Shown in pieces: positions 10,976 through 22,093 of a DNA stretch of 64,000 nt. Position 1 is the first letter of the stretch. Each line of letters opens with the position of its first letter. Origin of the DNA: Sipunculus nudus (Eukaryota > Annelida > Sipuncula > Golfingiida > Sipunculidae); NCBI GenBank assembly GCA_026874595.1, contig CM049318.1, positions 14,654,241-14,718,240 on the forward strand. Direction: 5' to 3'. A program made the translations under genes and the position numbers. The notes beneath the pieces were generated by a model. It saw only the letters and a program-made list of their open reading frames with translations, was not told the origin of the DNA and did not search any database.

Positions 10976-13128
10976 AAAAGGGAAAAAGTCTGGCATACTA
11001 GAATGGAATAGGCTGCCTGCCAGGAATATTGCCAAATTATGGGTCCACCACTTCAACCTGTAACAAGCGTAATTTACATCCCTCATTTGAATTTGACACA
11101 GGTACTGATGATACCTTAACCAAGGTACCTGAAAAGACACTCCAGAACACACCTTCAAATTTTGGACTCTTACAAGAGGAGGTAATCAAAACTATCAAAG
11201 TTTTTTTCATTATACTTACATTATGTCAGTTTCTGAACTGTGGTTTCATCAGTGTCCAGAAACCTGGTATGCCTATTGCATGAACTTTCATGGATATATG
11301 CTATACATTCACTAGCATTAACTGTCTTAATAAAACTGACAGTTGTTGGTTTACTCCAAATGTCAGTTGTATAATGTGTAACAAAGTTGTGTGTGTATGA
11401 GCAGCATCTGACTAGCACTTACTCAACTCCCCTCAGAGATGTAAACAATGTCACATGGTGCTGTAGGACAGATTCACAGATATTCTCTAGTCTGATGTGT
11501 TGTAACTTATACAGATTCCTTTGTAATACCAAATTTTCCAAGAACCTGATCTGATTTTTATTGTATTATTTACACTCCCCATAGGGTAACTTAAGTTTGA
11601 ACAGGTATTTGTGAACTGTTGTTAATTCTGTATTGTGAACTTTAACTATAACTGAGTATAAGTTTATTCATTTGTTGCTAAGTGTTAAAACTGTATGGCT
11701 ACCCTGGATGGCATTTTCATTTGTTGCACAAAATGAGTCTGAATTGATTTAATTATTATAGGGTCCTTTGATATACCTAGCTTTTGTGACAAAAATTGGT
11801 TGCTGCTTCTGTGGGGAAGAAAGGCAGAGAATGATTGTGAGGGAATAAGAGGTATCAGTTTTTATTCCTAACCCACAAGAAAAGGCTGCTGGCAAGATAC
11901 AGGGCTCAACTATCTACCAATGGACAGTGCTTGTGCTACTAAAACAGATTGTCCAATCCCATCCCCAGTCCCCTCTTACAAATCAATTTACATTGGCATA
12001 ACCAGTGGATTGAGAGAAAAGATTTTGGCTAGGACTAACCACTGGACCAGCAAAAACCCCACAAACCAAGACTGACAATAAGAGCCCCAGACACATCATT
12101 ATCAAAAACCTTCACACATGGTGTGCTACATTTTGTTGATTTCAATATATAAGGTTAACTGATATTCTGTCTGAAGGCCCTGCATTATTTTGGCACAAGG
12201 TCCTGAAATTTCACATGGATTACCCAAACTCATTCAAATGATGTTTCCGAGTTAGATACCACCAACATTTTGCAAATGACCATACCATCAGGTGGGGAGG
12301 TTTGCCTGAGCCTCAACTGGAAGCCTGTGGTTTATAGATATAAAAGTTTATAACAAGCTTTTTTGTCTAACAAAATCCAACTCAAGATACTGCTACATGT
12401 GCAGTATTCTGCAGATTTCTCCATCCATGTTAGGAGCAAGTTAGAGAGCAGAGAGCTAATGTTAGTAATCGACAAAGTTGTAAATGAACTTTACAGCTTC
12501 TATGAAACCATCCCATGGTAAAGAATTGCAAATATGGGGAGATAGGGGGAAAACTACAGGCTAAGTACCAACAATATGAAGTTACAAACTTCAGATCCAT
12601 AAGAACAAAAATGTTTAAATGAAAGAAAAATACTGTTTTATAAAACAGCTTGTTTTGTTAACAATCTCAGCATATTGGAGAGAAGCAGATACTTTATTTA
12701 ACTCACCTGTGAGGTGTTACAATGGTCCAGTGTCCATCCGAAATCTGGATTCCAGTTTAAAATATACATGACTTACAAGAGAACAAACCTTTATAACATA
12801 CCCATACTACCTGAAATCAGTGAAAATGTTTTTATTTCAGCAGTGAAGAGGGGTTTTGACCCTTAGATCTTTAAATAATTCTTCTGTAATTACAGACCAG
12901 TGAGAAGATTCATGTCTGCAAAAGTTGTATTCAGATCACAAAATATACCAAATGTGGAATAAATGCCTACCATTTTTGACTGATAATGTGTTGTTGGCTG
13001 ATTTCAACATATCTTTATTGGACCAACTGGAAGAAGACCAAAATTACATCAGTGTCAAGGGGTGTTTTACCATAATTTTAATATATTTAAAATTCTAAAT
13101 TCTAGTCACAGAGGTTGGTAACTAAAAA
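10976..13128. other. Unassigned spacer
   Basis: Mostly AT-rich unique sequence. No open frame of convincing composition, no RNA gene and no tandem repeat found. Confidence 0.4.
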
Positions 13129-13447
13129 CTAAGCAGAAAGGCCCGCAATATACGCTATGCAAGAAAGATGAAATGTATGGAAGGTGTTTGCAAGGGATGG
13201 GGATGGCCAAAAGAGACGCTGCCTGTTTCGTTGTCTCTCAGAGAATGGAAGGTTGACCACCCATGAGGAGTACAAGATTGCTGTCCAAAGACTGGACAGG
13301 GAGTGGACAAAGGTGTTTGCAGACAGGGATCCTGAGGAGATGCATGTGTTGTTAAGAGACACGCACAGAAACAGCAAAATATGGATAGCGTCACCTTGCC
13401 TTCAAGAAAATTCAGTGAAGACCCTGATGGAGAAATTCCCATGTTAA
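13129..13447 (+). other. Open stretch of unknown coding status
   Basis: An 87-codon open frame (13184-13447) with a balanced, protein-like composition: FARDGDGQKRRCLFRCLSE near the start, then a charged helical region with WTKVFADRDPEE. The local GC is higher than the surroundings. There is no splice context I can defend on either side. It could be an exon or a fragment of a transposon protein; I do not recognise it. Confidence 0.25.
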
Positions 13448-13564
13448 GAAATACTATTGTTGTTCTCTTGTTAAGAGAGATAAGCCCCAAAACCGAAAAG
13501 TATGGATAGCATCACCTTGGCTTCAAAAAGTTACAGTGAAGACCCTGATGGAGAAATTCCCACG
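13381..13564 (+). repeat. Direct repeat of a 63-bp block
   Basis: 13381-13443 (atggatagcgtcaccttgcc ... gagaaattcccatg) recurs at 13502-13564 with about 9 differences (atggatagcatcaccttggc ... gagaaattcccacg). Both end with gtgaagaccctgatggagaa. The duplicated block covers the end of the open stretch described at 13129, so it may reflect a duplicated exon end. Confidence 0.8.
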
Positions 13565-13936
13565 TATCACTGACAAAAAATATGTGACTTCAGTTCTTTT
13601 TAGAAAAAAAAATTATCCTGGTAACACATTGAAAAAATATAAATAAATTCAATTTAATTTTAAATTTAAAATCAAGAGGATTTGGGATAAACTAGGTGGG
13701 GAAATAGACTTCTTTCATAGAATGTCATAGATATAATAACCTTATATAAAGGAGATTAATTTAAGGAGAGCCATTAATATGTTCCTAATATAAAACCTTC
13801 AACCAAAGTAATGGATAACCATAAATTTTTATATTTGGTAAATGCACATCTTAACTATGAAAATGCCTAACTGTTAACCCTGAATTTTTTCTAAGACAAA
13901 TAAGATGTATGAAGTTCAGAATCATCTAAGTGGCTT

Positions 13937-14080
13937 TTGATCACAGACTTGCAAGTCGTCCACAAACATTTAGCCTCTTTGTCGTTCAAAAATGATAACA
14001 TCAAGAAGGTGGTTGAGATACTGAGGCATGATGATTTTATGGTTTCTGTTGATATCAACAATGGTTATCATCAAATTAAA
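13937..14080 (+). pseudogene. Reverse transcriptase relic, upstream half
   Basis: An open piece with VHKHLASLSFKNDNIKKVVE followed by LRHDDFMVSVDINNGYHQIK. The SVDIxxGYHQI stretch is motif A of reverse transcriptases, with the catalytic Asp in VDI, in the style of Ngaro/DIRS-type or related elements. It is cut at 14081 by the DIRS-type element. The downstream half resumes at 22094. Confidence 0.7.
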
Positions 14081-14100
14081 GTTTTATTACGTAAACATAA

Positions 14101-14230
14101 TTGTGAGCTGTTTCTGTATTAATGAGAATTTTCTCTGTTAAAGTTTATACGCCAGAGTAAGCCAACCGAAAATTTTCCCTTATTGGGCCTATTATCGCCC
14201 ATCCCGCCTCGTTCCCATGTATCTAGGTCA
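14101..14230 (+). repeat. Left inverted terminal repeat of the DIRS element
   Basis: Reverse complement of 21917-22045 with only a few differences (for example cccatgtatc versus cccgtgtatc, and gagctgtttctg versus gagcttttctg). The preceding 20 bases (14081-14100) are specific to the left end. Confidence 0.95.
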
Positions 14231-14335
14231 CCATGATGGACGTTTGATCCCGCGCTGTGAGATTCGTCCACTGTTGGGTTTGTCGTTTTGAGTTTGCCAA
14301 CTGATTGTAAGTTGTTCTTATTTTCCCTTGCCCGC

Positions 14336-14760
14336 CATGGAGAACCCCACTTATTGTGTCTCTTGTGGCACTATAATCCCGGTATGGGACTCCCACCCCA
14401 CTTGTTATAGTTGCCGCACCAACAATGACTCCTGCTGATCTGGCTGATCCTTGTTTCCATTGCCAGACGTGGTCCACTGACAAGTGGGCCTTGTTCCAGG
14501 ATTGGGTTCATTCCCCGGTAATTGGGGGTTCCCCCTCCAATCTTCCCTTGTCTGGCCCCATGGTTGTCTCCGGGGGGGAGCCTACCCTGGTTGACCGCAC
14601 CACGGCCGTGCTGCGTTCACCGTCAGTTCCCGCTGGTCCTGTCACCTCTCCAGTGGTTTCGACAGTAATATCGTTGCTTTCTCATTCCCGGAAACGGAAA
14701 TCTTCCCCAGTTCCCGCGGCCTCCCGTTCTGACAGCACATCTGCCTATTACATTTTACAA
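14336..14760 (+). pseudogene. DIRS gag-like ORF1, N-terminal part
   Basis: ATG at 14336 starts a short frame with two cysteine pairs (YCVSCG, TCYSCR) and a further NDSC before a TGA at 14434-14436. The next frame, open from 14425, continues with DPCFHCQTWSTDKWALFQDW and then a Pro/Ser/Thr-rich stretch. I infer one ORF1 with a single frameshift and an N-terminal zinc-binding region built of CxxC pairs. The Pro-rich region is cut by the AT-rich insertion and resumes at about 17196. The N-terminal protein of DIRS elements is thought to act as the structural (gag) protein. Confidence 0.6.
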
Positions 14761-17195
14761 CAAGGGACCCATGGGTCACGGCGCTCAGCTGTTACATATG
14801 ATAAAAAATATGATTTGGGAAAGAGGCATATGCTGGTTTTGTGTGGTAATAAATATAAGCTTTATTATGAGTTGTTGGTGTTTAGCTTATGTATGATTTT
14901 GATAGTATTTTTGGAGACAGAGAAGAGGATTGATTTCATTTATTTTATTAACAAATGGAGTGCTATTGTCACACAGATTTTGACCTCGCCATATAACTTA
15001 TAAGCAGCACATAAAATAAAAGAGTTCAACTATTTATTAAAATTTAATAACAAATGTTGTGCCAATATAATATTTATTAAAAATAATAAGAGAATCATAT
15101 GATTCTTTTAATAAAATATAACTGAACTAATTATTAAAATAATATTATAGAATATATGCATTCATGAATACATTTTGAAAGTATTTGCACTGGTATTCAA
15201 ATACTTTCATTTTTACCTGAATTCCCATTCTTATGCAAGAAATTTTATAATGGAGTACATATTCATATTCATATTCATATACATTTGCAAAGTATTTGCA
15301 CCATGTCTGGTATTTATTCAGTTTTAGCCAAACAATGATGTGGAGAATCCAGAATATAAACAAAGGACCCATGGGTCATGACAAAAGTTTGAAATTTTTG
15401 CAAATGCAAAATATGAAAAATATTCTATTGTAATGTTTTATATTTATATAAGCATATGAGAAGCTAAGAGGAAAGGGTCCTCCTACTTGGTTATAGTAAA
15501 GTTCTCAATATATGATTGCAAACTAATACTCTGACAAGACTGTCATGAAGAAAAACAGTAAAAGTTTTGAGATACTGTGATGCATATGAAAAATTTACAG
15601 ATGGACAGGCAAGTGGACAGAATGGACTAATACCTTCATTTCACTTTCAAAGGAATAATGCATTTAAGTTTATATACAAGCCTATTTTTTTAGCATATCG
15701 ACTTTTTTCATTAATAATTTTTATCTGATTCATTTTTTTTATTTACAAGTGTTATAAATTTGTAATATAAAAGTGAAAATATAAGTTAAAATATTAGAAT
15801 TCTAAGTTGCAATCATTATATATCCAGATTGTAGCTCACATTGGGTCATATTATGCATACACATATATTTTATTATTTTTAAATCAAATGTTTAAACAAT
15901 GTAAAAGAAAATAATGCCACAACATGGCATCTACAAAATTATTCCTTGAATTCCTATTAAAAAAAGTTTTGCACATTGGAGTTTTCAGGACAAGCATAAT
16001 TTTATTCACCGAAATAAAATAAAAGATTCAGTAAATTTGATAAAATAAAAACATCTTTTCAAATTAAGTATACACACTGTTGGTTGAATGAGGGACAAAC
16101 AATATCATTATGCTAATTACAATCTAAGCTATAATTAATAACTAGAATTAATAGTCAATTTCACACCTGGTGAAGTTTTACTCTTCTGAAAGTATGAACA
16201 TCCATACTTTCATAGCAATACATCACTTTGGGGACACAATTAAATGTGCACTTTAATCATTGTAACCCTGGTGGTACAATCCAAAATCTAAAATGTAGCA
16301 TGTCCAAGAATAAAATAAAATACAGAAAATTATAACATTTATCTAGTTTATGCACCAACTGGGAGGGGGGGGTTGAGTGCAGGGCAAAGGAGAAGCCTGC
16401 TAGTAGTGGCCAAGCTGGGTCAAGACAAGCTGCCTGGGTGGGTTACATAATGCAAGTGAAGGCTGTACTACTAGGTGGGCCAGATATAAACAACACTTGA
16501 CATGGTGTATGAAAACTTGAATAAAAGCTACTCTTTTCAAACAATTTCTTTGAAATTTCAGATTTTAAAAGATTAAATCCTTATGTATATATGCTGTGAA
16601 AATTAAATCAACAGTGCTTACAGGGAAAAATACGTGCCACTGCCAAAGTTGGACAAAATTTAAGGTATTAATTTTTTATTTATGCTAATAACTTGAAAAA
16701 TTTGCAAAATTCAGATCTAATTTTGGGTAAACAATTTAATCTTGATTAAATAAAGTTATATTCCTGAAAAAAAGTCTTCAGCTTCAGCAATTCTCATGTT
16801 AAGTGAGCAAATATATTTCCTGATTTTTAAAAAATTGCATTATATTTGGGCCTATAACTTCAAAATAATACCCAATACTGACCTAATTTTTGGTATGTGC
16901 ACAGAAAATATATGGAAGAATATGAATACTAAATATGATCAAAAACAGATCAGTGGTTTGATATTAGGCAGACTTGAAGTGTAACAATTGCTTTTTTATG
17001 GAAAACGGAGGTTTTTCCTTAATATCTCAAAGGAACGAAGTTCTGATGACCCAATTTTTGGTATGGTAGGAGATTTTGGGGACATCTAATGGTATGCAGA
17101 ATTTTGGATTCGTAGGTTCAACAGTTTTAAAACGTGCCCTGTTAACGGACGGACGGCCGGACGACGGACAAAGGACCACGACTATAGCTCAGATG
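14761..17195 (+). mobile_element. AT-rich insertion inside the DIRS gag gene
   Basis: GC content falls sharply at about 14760 and rises again at about 17196, and the DIRS Pro-rich coding text continues on the far side. The left border carries acccatgggtcacggcgctcagctg, matching the start of the repeat element at 44808 (ctatgggtcatgacgctcagctg). The right part, 16985-17195, matches 27590-27800 over its whole length: tttttccttaatatctc, ggggacatctaat, gaattttggatt..gta, then a run of acggacgg and agctcagatg.ctta. So this is a copy of interspersed repeat A, or a composite with A-type ends. No protein-coding gene is seen in it. Borders are good to about 20 bp. Confidence 0.65.
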
Positions 17196-18696
17196 ACTTA
17201 CAGTCTAGACCCGATTCCATCCGCCCGGCTCCCTCACCGGCGCCCCCGGTACTTTCTCCCCGGCTGTTCTCGTCGCCCCCGGCTCCTCGCCGGATTCCTT
17301 CTTTATCCCCAGGGCCGGCTGGGGCCGTCCCCCTGGTTCGACCAGCCATTCCTGGTGTGCAGGTAAGTGCGTCGGTCCCTCCTGCCTCAGGCTCAGGGCG
17401 GCCAGCCTCGCCGCCGGTTCCTCCGTCTCCCGCTGTTACTGCCCGGCCGGCCGTATCTTCTTTTCAGTTACCGTCTGATGTGCAGCCGGACGCTCCGATT
17501 CCTGTGCCTTCCAGGATGATTCCTGCTGCTGCTCGTTCCCCGGCTTCCTGTTTCCAGCCTTCGGTAGTTCCGGCGCAGCAGAGCGGGTCTCTCTGGCTCC
17601 CCCTACCCGGGGTTCTCCAGAGTCCCCGACTTCTCAATCAGCCGATCCCGCCCTGGCCCCTGACCAGTGGTCAGAGATCGCGCTGCAACACCAGGCTTGG
17701 CGTACGCGCAAATCTGCGCTTCTGGATCTTGTGGCTACCTCCACACAGGAGGCTAACCCTAGTGGACCGAAGTTCCGACGGTTACAACCTCGGACTTCCT
17801 CGGCGTCGGCGGCCGGTTCTTATTTGAATCCTGCAGCCCTTCAATCGCCCTCAGCCGTGCCCGCCGTGTGCATGGAATTTACAGACCACACGGGGGATAT
17901 CTTACGTGAGCACCACGCGGTGGTCTCGGGGTCTCGCTCTACTACTACTGGGGCCCCGCTTCCGCCGGGTTCGGATAAACCTTGGTCCCCCGGTACCCTC
18001 TGGAATTCACGTGGGTACCGGGCTACCTGTTTCGATCGCTTACTGCCTTTTCCTGATCTCCCGGATATTCCGTCTGCTCCGATGTGACTCGAGTCCGGCC
18101 TTGAACAACCATTTCCAGATGGTAAGTCTTTATTTCCGTCCTCTGTCCACCTGTCCGATCGTCACCTGTCGGATCTGGAGGGGCTCGGCCGGCAGGCGGC
18201 TGGTATGGTTAACAACTTGCAGGCTGTCACTAGCTTGCTCGCCGTTTCTCCGGACCCACTCACTCTCAACGACATCTGGCAGGCTTCTGCCCATACTTGC
18301 GCTGAGTTAAATCAGGTCGTTTGGCGCCTGGTTGAAAATTGCATTTTGTTACGCTGCACGGCTTGCATTCAGTCTTTAAAGAACTTAAAGCCGGAGCTTA
18401 CTCAGGCGGAGTTAACGGAGCTTTATTCTCAGCCTTTTACCGGTTCCCTGCTGTTTGGCGGCCACTTACGGCCTCTTTTTGACCGCGCCTTGGAGCGCTC
18501 GGATCATCAGGCCCGCCTCCGCTCGGCCTCTATTGCGCCTCGGCCTTCCTTCCGCATGCCCCGCCCTCGGCCTCCGGTTGCAGCTTACGCTCCACCGCGT
18601 CGAGCCTCTGCTCCGTCTTCACGTCCTTCAGGCCGTTCCGGCCGTTCTCAGCCTTTTCGTGGTCGATCCTCCAAACGAGGTTTGACCAGGAAATGA
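17196..18696 (+). pseudogene. DIRS gag-like ORF1, C-terminal part
   Basis: A Pro/Ser/Ala-rich linker (about 17196-17580) changes frame near 17580 and leads into a helical domain (DQWSEIALQHQAWRTRKSAL near 17665, in the frame that then runs to 18084). A TGA at 18085-18087 breaks it; the same frame resumes to the TGA at 18694-18696 with GLGRQAAGMVNNLQAVTSLL, a capsid-like helical run, LLFGGHLRPLFDRALE, and an Arg/Ser/Pro-rich basic tail that fits nucleic-acid binding. The order helical domain then basic tail is typical of DIRS ORF1. One frameshift and one stop are visible besides the insertion upstream. Confidence 0.65.
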
Positions 18697-18759
18697 CTAT
18701 CTTGCTCCGGTCGGCGCTCGTCTCAGCGCCCATTTTCCCGCGTGGGCGGGTATCACCCC

Positions 18760-20130
18760 ACAGCTGTATAATTCTCAGCACCGTAAAGTTCGGGTTCCCT
18801 CTTACGTTTTTGCATCACCATGCACCCGTTCTTCACTCCGCCTCCGTCCGATCCGGCCAAACGCCTCGCTTTGGAGGAGGCCATTCAATCTATGTTAGAC
18901 AAACGGGCAATTTTCGAGATTTCCCCATCCACAGTGGGGTTTTACTCTCGCCTTTTTCTTGTTCCCAAACCGCACGGCCGTTGGCGCCCGATCATCGACC
19001 TGAAGCGCCTCAATTCGTTCATCCGTCTGCCCCCGTTTCAGATGTTCAATATCCATGCTGTGCTCCGCATTGTTCGGCGGATGGATTGGGCTTTCAAGAT
19101 CGACGGATGCCTATTTTCACGTTCCCATCCATCCCTCGTCTCAACCGTTTCTTCGCTTCGCGTATCAGAACCGCGTTTTTCAATTCCGGGCCCTTCCGTT
19201 CGGGATCAACGTGGCCCCCTGGTTTTTTACCATGCTGGTTCACACGGTCACGAGTTATCTCCATTCACAGGGCATTTCTGTGCTCCCTTATCTGGACGAT
19301 TGGCTGGTCCATGCGGCCGATAGCTCCCTCTTACTGTCGCATCGCTCCCGGGTTCTCAACTTACTTCGGAACCTCAGCTTCCTGGTCAATGCGGAGAAAT
19401 CTCTTCTCCCGCCCACCCAGTCCCTCCAATTTCTGGGTGTCACGCTCGATTTTGCGTCCGGCACAGCGTCGCTCCCGGGCGATTTTGCTCTCAAGCTCCA
19501 CCGCCTAATTCGTTCCTTTCTCACGCGGCGCCGTGTAGACTCGCGCACTGCGGCTTCTCTCCATGGTGCTCTCAACTGGGCCGCGTCTTTCATCCCATTC
19601 TGCCACCTGTACCTCCGTCCCATTCAGTCTATCTTGCGCCGTCACGGCCTTCTCCAGTTCACCTCGGTTCGTCCTACGATCCTCCCGTTTCGGCTCACCT
19701 GGCGGTCCCTTCGTCCCTGGATGGACCTTTCCTTTCTCCTGCGGCGTTCTTTTTTCCATGGATGTCGATTGCACCATTTATACCGATGCGTCTTTCCTCG
19801 GTTGGGGGGCCCATCTTGCAGATCTTCGCGCTTCCGGATATGGTCCCTGTCGGAACGTCTGCTCCATATCAATATCCTCGAACTGCGTGCCATCCGTCGC
19901 GCGATCTCCCACTGGTCTCCCCGCTTGATCGGCCGTCACATTCTCATCCAGACCGACAATACCACGGTTGTGGCATCAACAGGCAGGGCGGTACTCGGTC
20001 TCCCTCGCTCATGCAGGAGACTTACCTTTTGTTCTATCTATGCCTCTCTCTCCGGGCATCAGTTCGTGCATCCCATCTTCCGGGCGTGTCGAACATCCTC
20101 GCGGACACCCTTTCCTGTCATCCGGAGTCT
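18760..20130 (+). pseudogene. DIRS reverse transcriptase-RNase H, frameshifted
   Basis: The RT starts near 18760; its fingers region reads RLFLVPKPHGRWRPIIDLK (motifs 1-2), followed by motif A (DAYFHVPIHP) in the next frame after an indel near 19105. Then come LPFGINVAPWFF (motif B) and YLDD at 19289-19300 (motif C with both catalytic Asp). After SLQFLGVTLDF and a connection region, RNase H is seen in pieces: YTDASFLGWGAHL (first catalytic Asp) near 19779, LHINILELRAI (catalytic Glu) and QTDNTTVVAS (catalytic Asp), in alternating frames, and PGVSNILADTLS at the end. All key catalytic residues are present but split over three frames, so no functional protein can be made from this copy. Confidence 0.85.
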
Positions 20131-20519
20131 CTTCCTTCCCCGCCGCTCCTTCTGCTCCCCGTTATTCGGAGTGTTTTCGCTCGCCTGAGGCGGCCGGAAT
20201 TCGATCTGTTCGATTTTCCGTCCCCCCCCCGTTCTCGTGCCTTCCGAGACGCGTCTACGTCACCCTCGCGACCGTCTCCCCGACACGCCGCCGTCCGGGT
20301 GGTCTCACCGGTTTCTCTTTGCGTTTCCGGCGCCTCCTCTCATCCGCCGTGTCCTTCTCCGCTTGTGCCCCGCGGACCAGACTACCCTGCTCCTCATCCT
20401 CCCGTTTCAACCTGCGGCTCCATGGTTTCCTCTGTGGCGCTCGCTTTTCTCTCGCCCCCCGCTTCTACTACCGCTCCGCATCGCGCTCCCATCATTCCCT
20501 CGAGCGCGTCGCCCATTTC

Positions 20520-21679
20520 GGTAGTGTCCTCTATGCGCATGTGTGATCTCATCGGACACCTCAAGGATCAGGGCATTTCAAGTCCGGCTGCTCTCCTTGC
20601 CTCGGCTCCCCGTCCCCGTTCTTCGGACCGCATCTATGACTCCCGGTGGCGTATCTTCACGGAGTTGGCGTCTTCCCGCGGAATCTCCCCTTTAGATCCG
20701 TCACTTGCGGCTGTTTTGGATTTTTCGTGTTCTTACTGCGGGATAAACATTTATCCTATCCCTCTGTGTGGCTATCGCACCGCCCTGCTGTCGGTGCTCC
20801 GTCCGCTGGGTCACGATCGGGTCCTTCATCAACCGTTGGTGTCGGATTTTCTCAAGGGGGTTCATGCCCGTGCGTCTTGTCCTCGGTATGTTGCGCCTTC
20901 CTGGCGCCTGGACGTCGTCTTACGTCACCTCCTGGAACCCCCTTATGAGCCGTTGCGTTCGGCCCATCTTCTACATTTATCTCGGAAAACGGTTTTCCTC
21001 CTAGCTCTTGCCTCGGCTGGTCGCCGTTCTGAGCTTCATGCCCTCGTGGCTGATTCGAAATTCACGCAAATTGCGGCCGACGGTTCGTCGGCCACCCAAC
21101 ATTTTCCTCCGGATTTTTATAGGAAAAATCAAAATTTCGATGACCCTCCGTCTGCATGGCACGTTCCGGCCCTCCCTAACGGTCAGTACCGTTATGGGGC
21201 TACCATTTGCCCGGTTCGTGCGTTGCGTTATTATCTAAAAGCTACTCATTCTTTACGGGGGGGGGGGGGGGGGGGGCAAGAAGTTGTTTATTTCTACAAA
21301 AGTCACATCTTCCAATAAGGAGATTAGCCCTATCACCATTAGTGCGTGGCTCAAAGCTACTATCGTCGCCGCATATGAATCAGCTTCTCAATCCACATTA
21401 GACCAACTTCACATCAAGGCCCATGACATTCGAGCTATTTAGACTTCCTTGGCCCATTTCTCCGGGATCTCACCCAATCAGTTGGTCAAGAAGGGATACT
21501 GGAAATCCCCATCTACGTTCACACGCTTCTATCTGAAGGATGTTCAGCTCCAGGCTTCGGGCCTCTACTCCATGGGCTCGGTGATCGGGTCGGGTGAGGT
21601 CCTACAATTTTCCAGGCCATCTTCTTCCTCTCCGTTGGTTCCACAGCCGACGTCGTCTGCTGCTCCATCCCAGCACTGA
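20520..21679 (+). pseudogene. DIRS tyrosine recombinase, broken
   Basis: The frame that carries the end of RNase H runs on through a Pro/Ser-rich spacer into a phage-integrase-like domain. The first catalytic Arg lies in SAGRRSELHAL (21013-21045). A run of 20 G at 21257-21276 shifts the frame. Downstream, the other frame carries HDIR (His and second Arg, 21422-21433), then an in-frame TAG at 21440-21442, and the likely nucleophile Tyr in TFTRFYLKD (Tyr codon 21530-21532). The R..HxxR..Y order is that of tyrosine recombinases, which in DIRS elements insert the circular DNA copy. I see no methyltransferase domain, which some DIRS elements carry. Confidence 0.85.
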
Positions 21680-21738
21680 GATTTCCTTGTTCAAGCGTTA
21701 CAGGTAGGTGCTCCCGCCCCAGGGCATGTCTGTTCTTT

Positions 21739-21846
21739 TCTCATTAATACAGAAACAGCTCACAATTATGTTTACGTAATAAAACCCCCCCATTCCCTCC
21801 CTGTGAATGGTGGTTTTGTTAGTAAACTGTTGTGAGCTTTTCTGTC
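21739..21846. repeat. Internal complementary region of the DIRS element
   Basis: 21739-21785 is the reverse complement of the left terminus (14081-14127) and 21782-21846 is the reverse complement of the right terminus (about 22029-22093). The two overlap at AAAC (complement of GTTT). So the region is a copy, in antisense, of the junction made when the two ends of the element are joined in a circle. In known DIRS elements this region templates completion of the ends. Confidence 0.95.
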
Positions 21847-21916
21847 TTACAAACATCGCTCCCTCCCAGTCCTCTTCCTTACACCTTCAAAAATGTGATT
21901 ATGGGTAACGCAAGTG

Positions 21917-22045
21917 TGACCTAGATACACGGGAACGAGGCGGGATGGGCGATAATAGGCCCAATAAGGGAAAATTTTCGGTTGGCTTACTCTGGCGTAT
22001 AAAATTTAACAGAGAAAATTCTCATTAATACAGAAAAGCTCACAA
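21917..22045 (-). repeat. Right inverted terminal repeat of the DIRS element
   Basis: Reverse complement of 14101-14230. It is followed by a right-end-specific extension (22046-22093: acagtttactaac ... ggggggttt) that is matched only in the internal complementary region. Confidence 0.95.
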
Positions 22046-22093
22046 CAGTTTACTAACAAAACCACCATTCACAGAGAGGGAATGGGGGGGTTT

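Larger units (their letters stand above)
14081..22093 (+). mobile_element. DIRS-type tyrosine-recombinase retrotransposon
   Basis: An 8.0-kb element with the full DIRS layout: inverted terminal repeats, an internal complementary region near the right end that is the reverse complement of both termini, and coding regions for a gag-like protein, reverse transcriptase, RNase H and a tyrosine recombinase. Both ends begin and end with GTTT, and no target duplication is present, as expected for recombinase-mediated insertion of a circle. The element is much richer in GC than its surroundings. It is dead: several frameshifts, in-frame stops, a 20-G run in the recombinase and a roughly 2.4-kb insertion in the gag-like gene. 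Near-perfect matching of its repeats suggests modest age. Confidence 0.9.

Noticed and set aside
19288-19893. Minus-strand frames overlapping the DIRS reverse transcriptase
   Set aside because: Arg-rich shadow frames of GC-rich coding text; the plus strand carries the catalytic motifs.
17196-21700. GC-rich block suggesting horizontally acquired bacterial DNA
   Set aside because: The block encodes DIRS gag, reverse transcriptase, RNase H and recombinase and is bounded by the element's own inverted repeats, so the GC difference is a property of the element.
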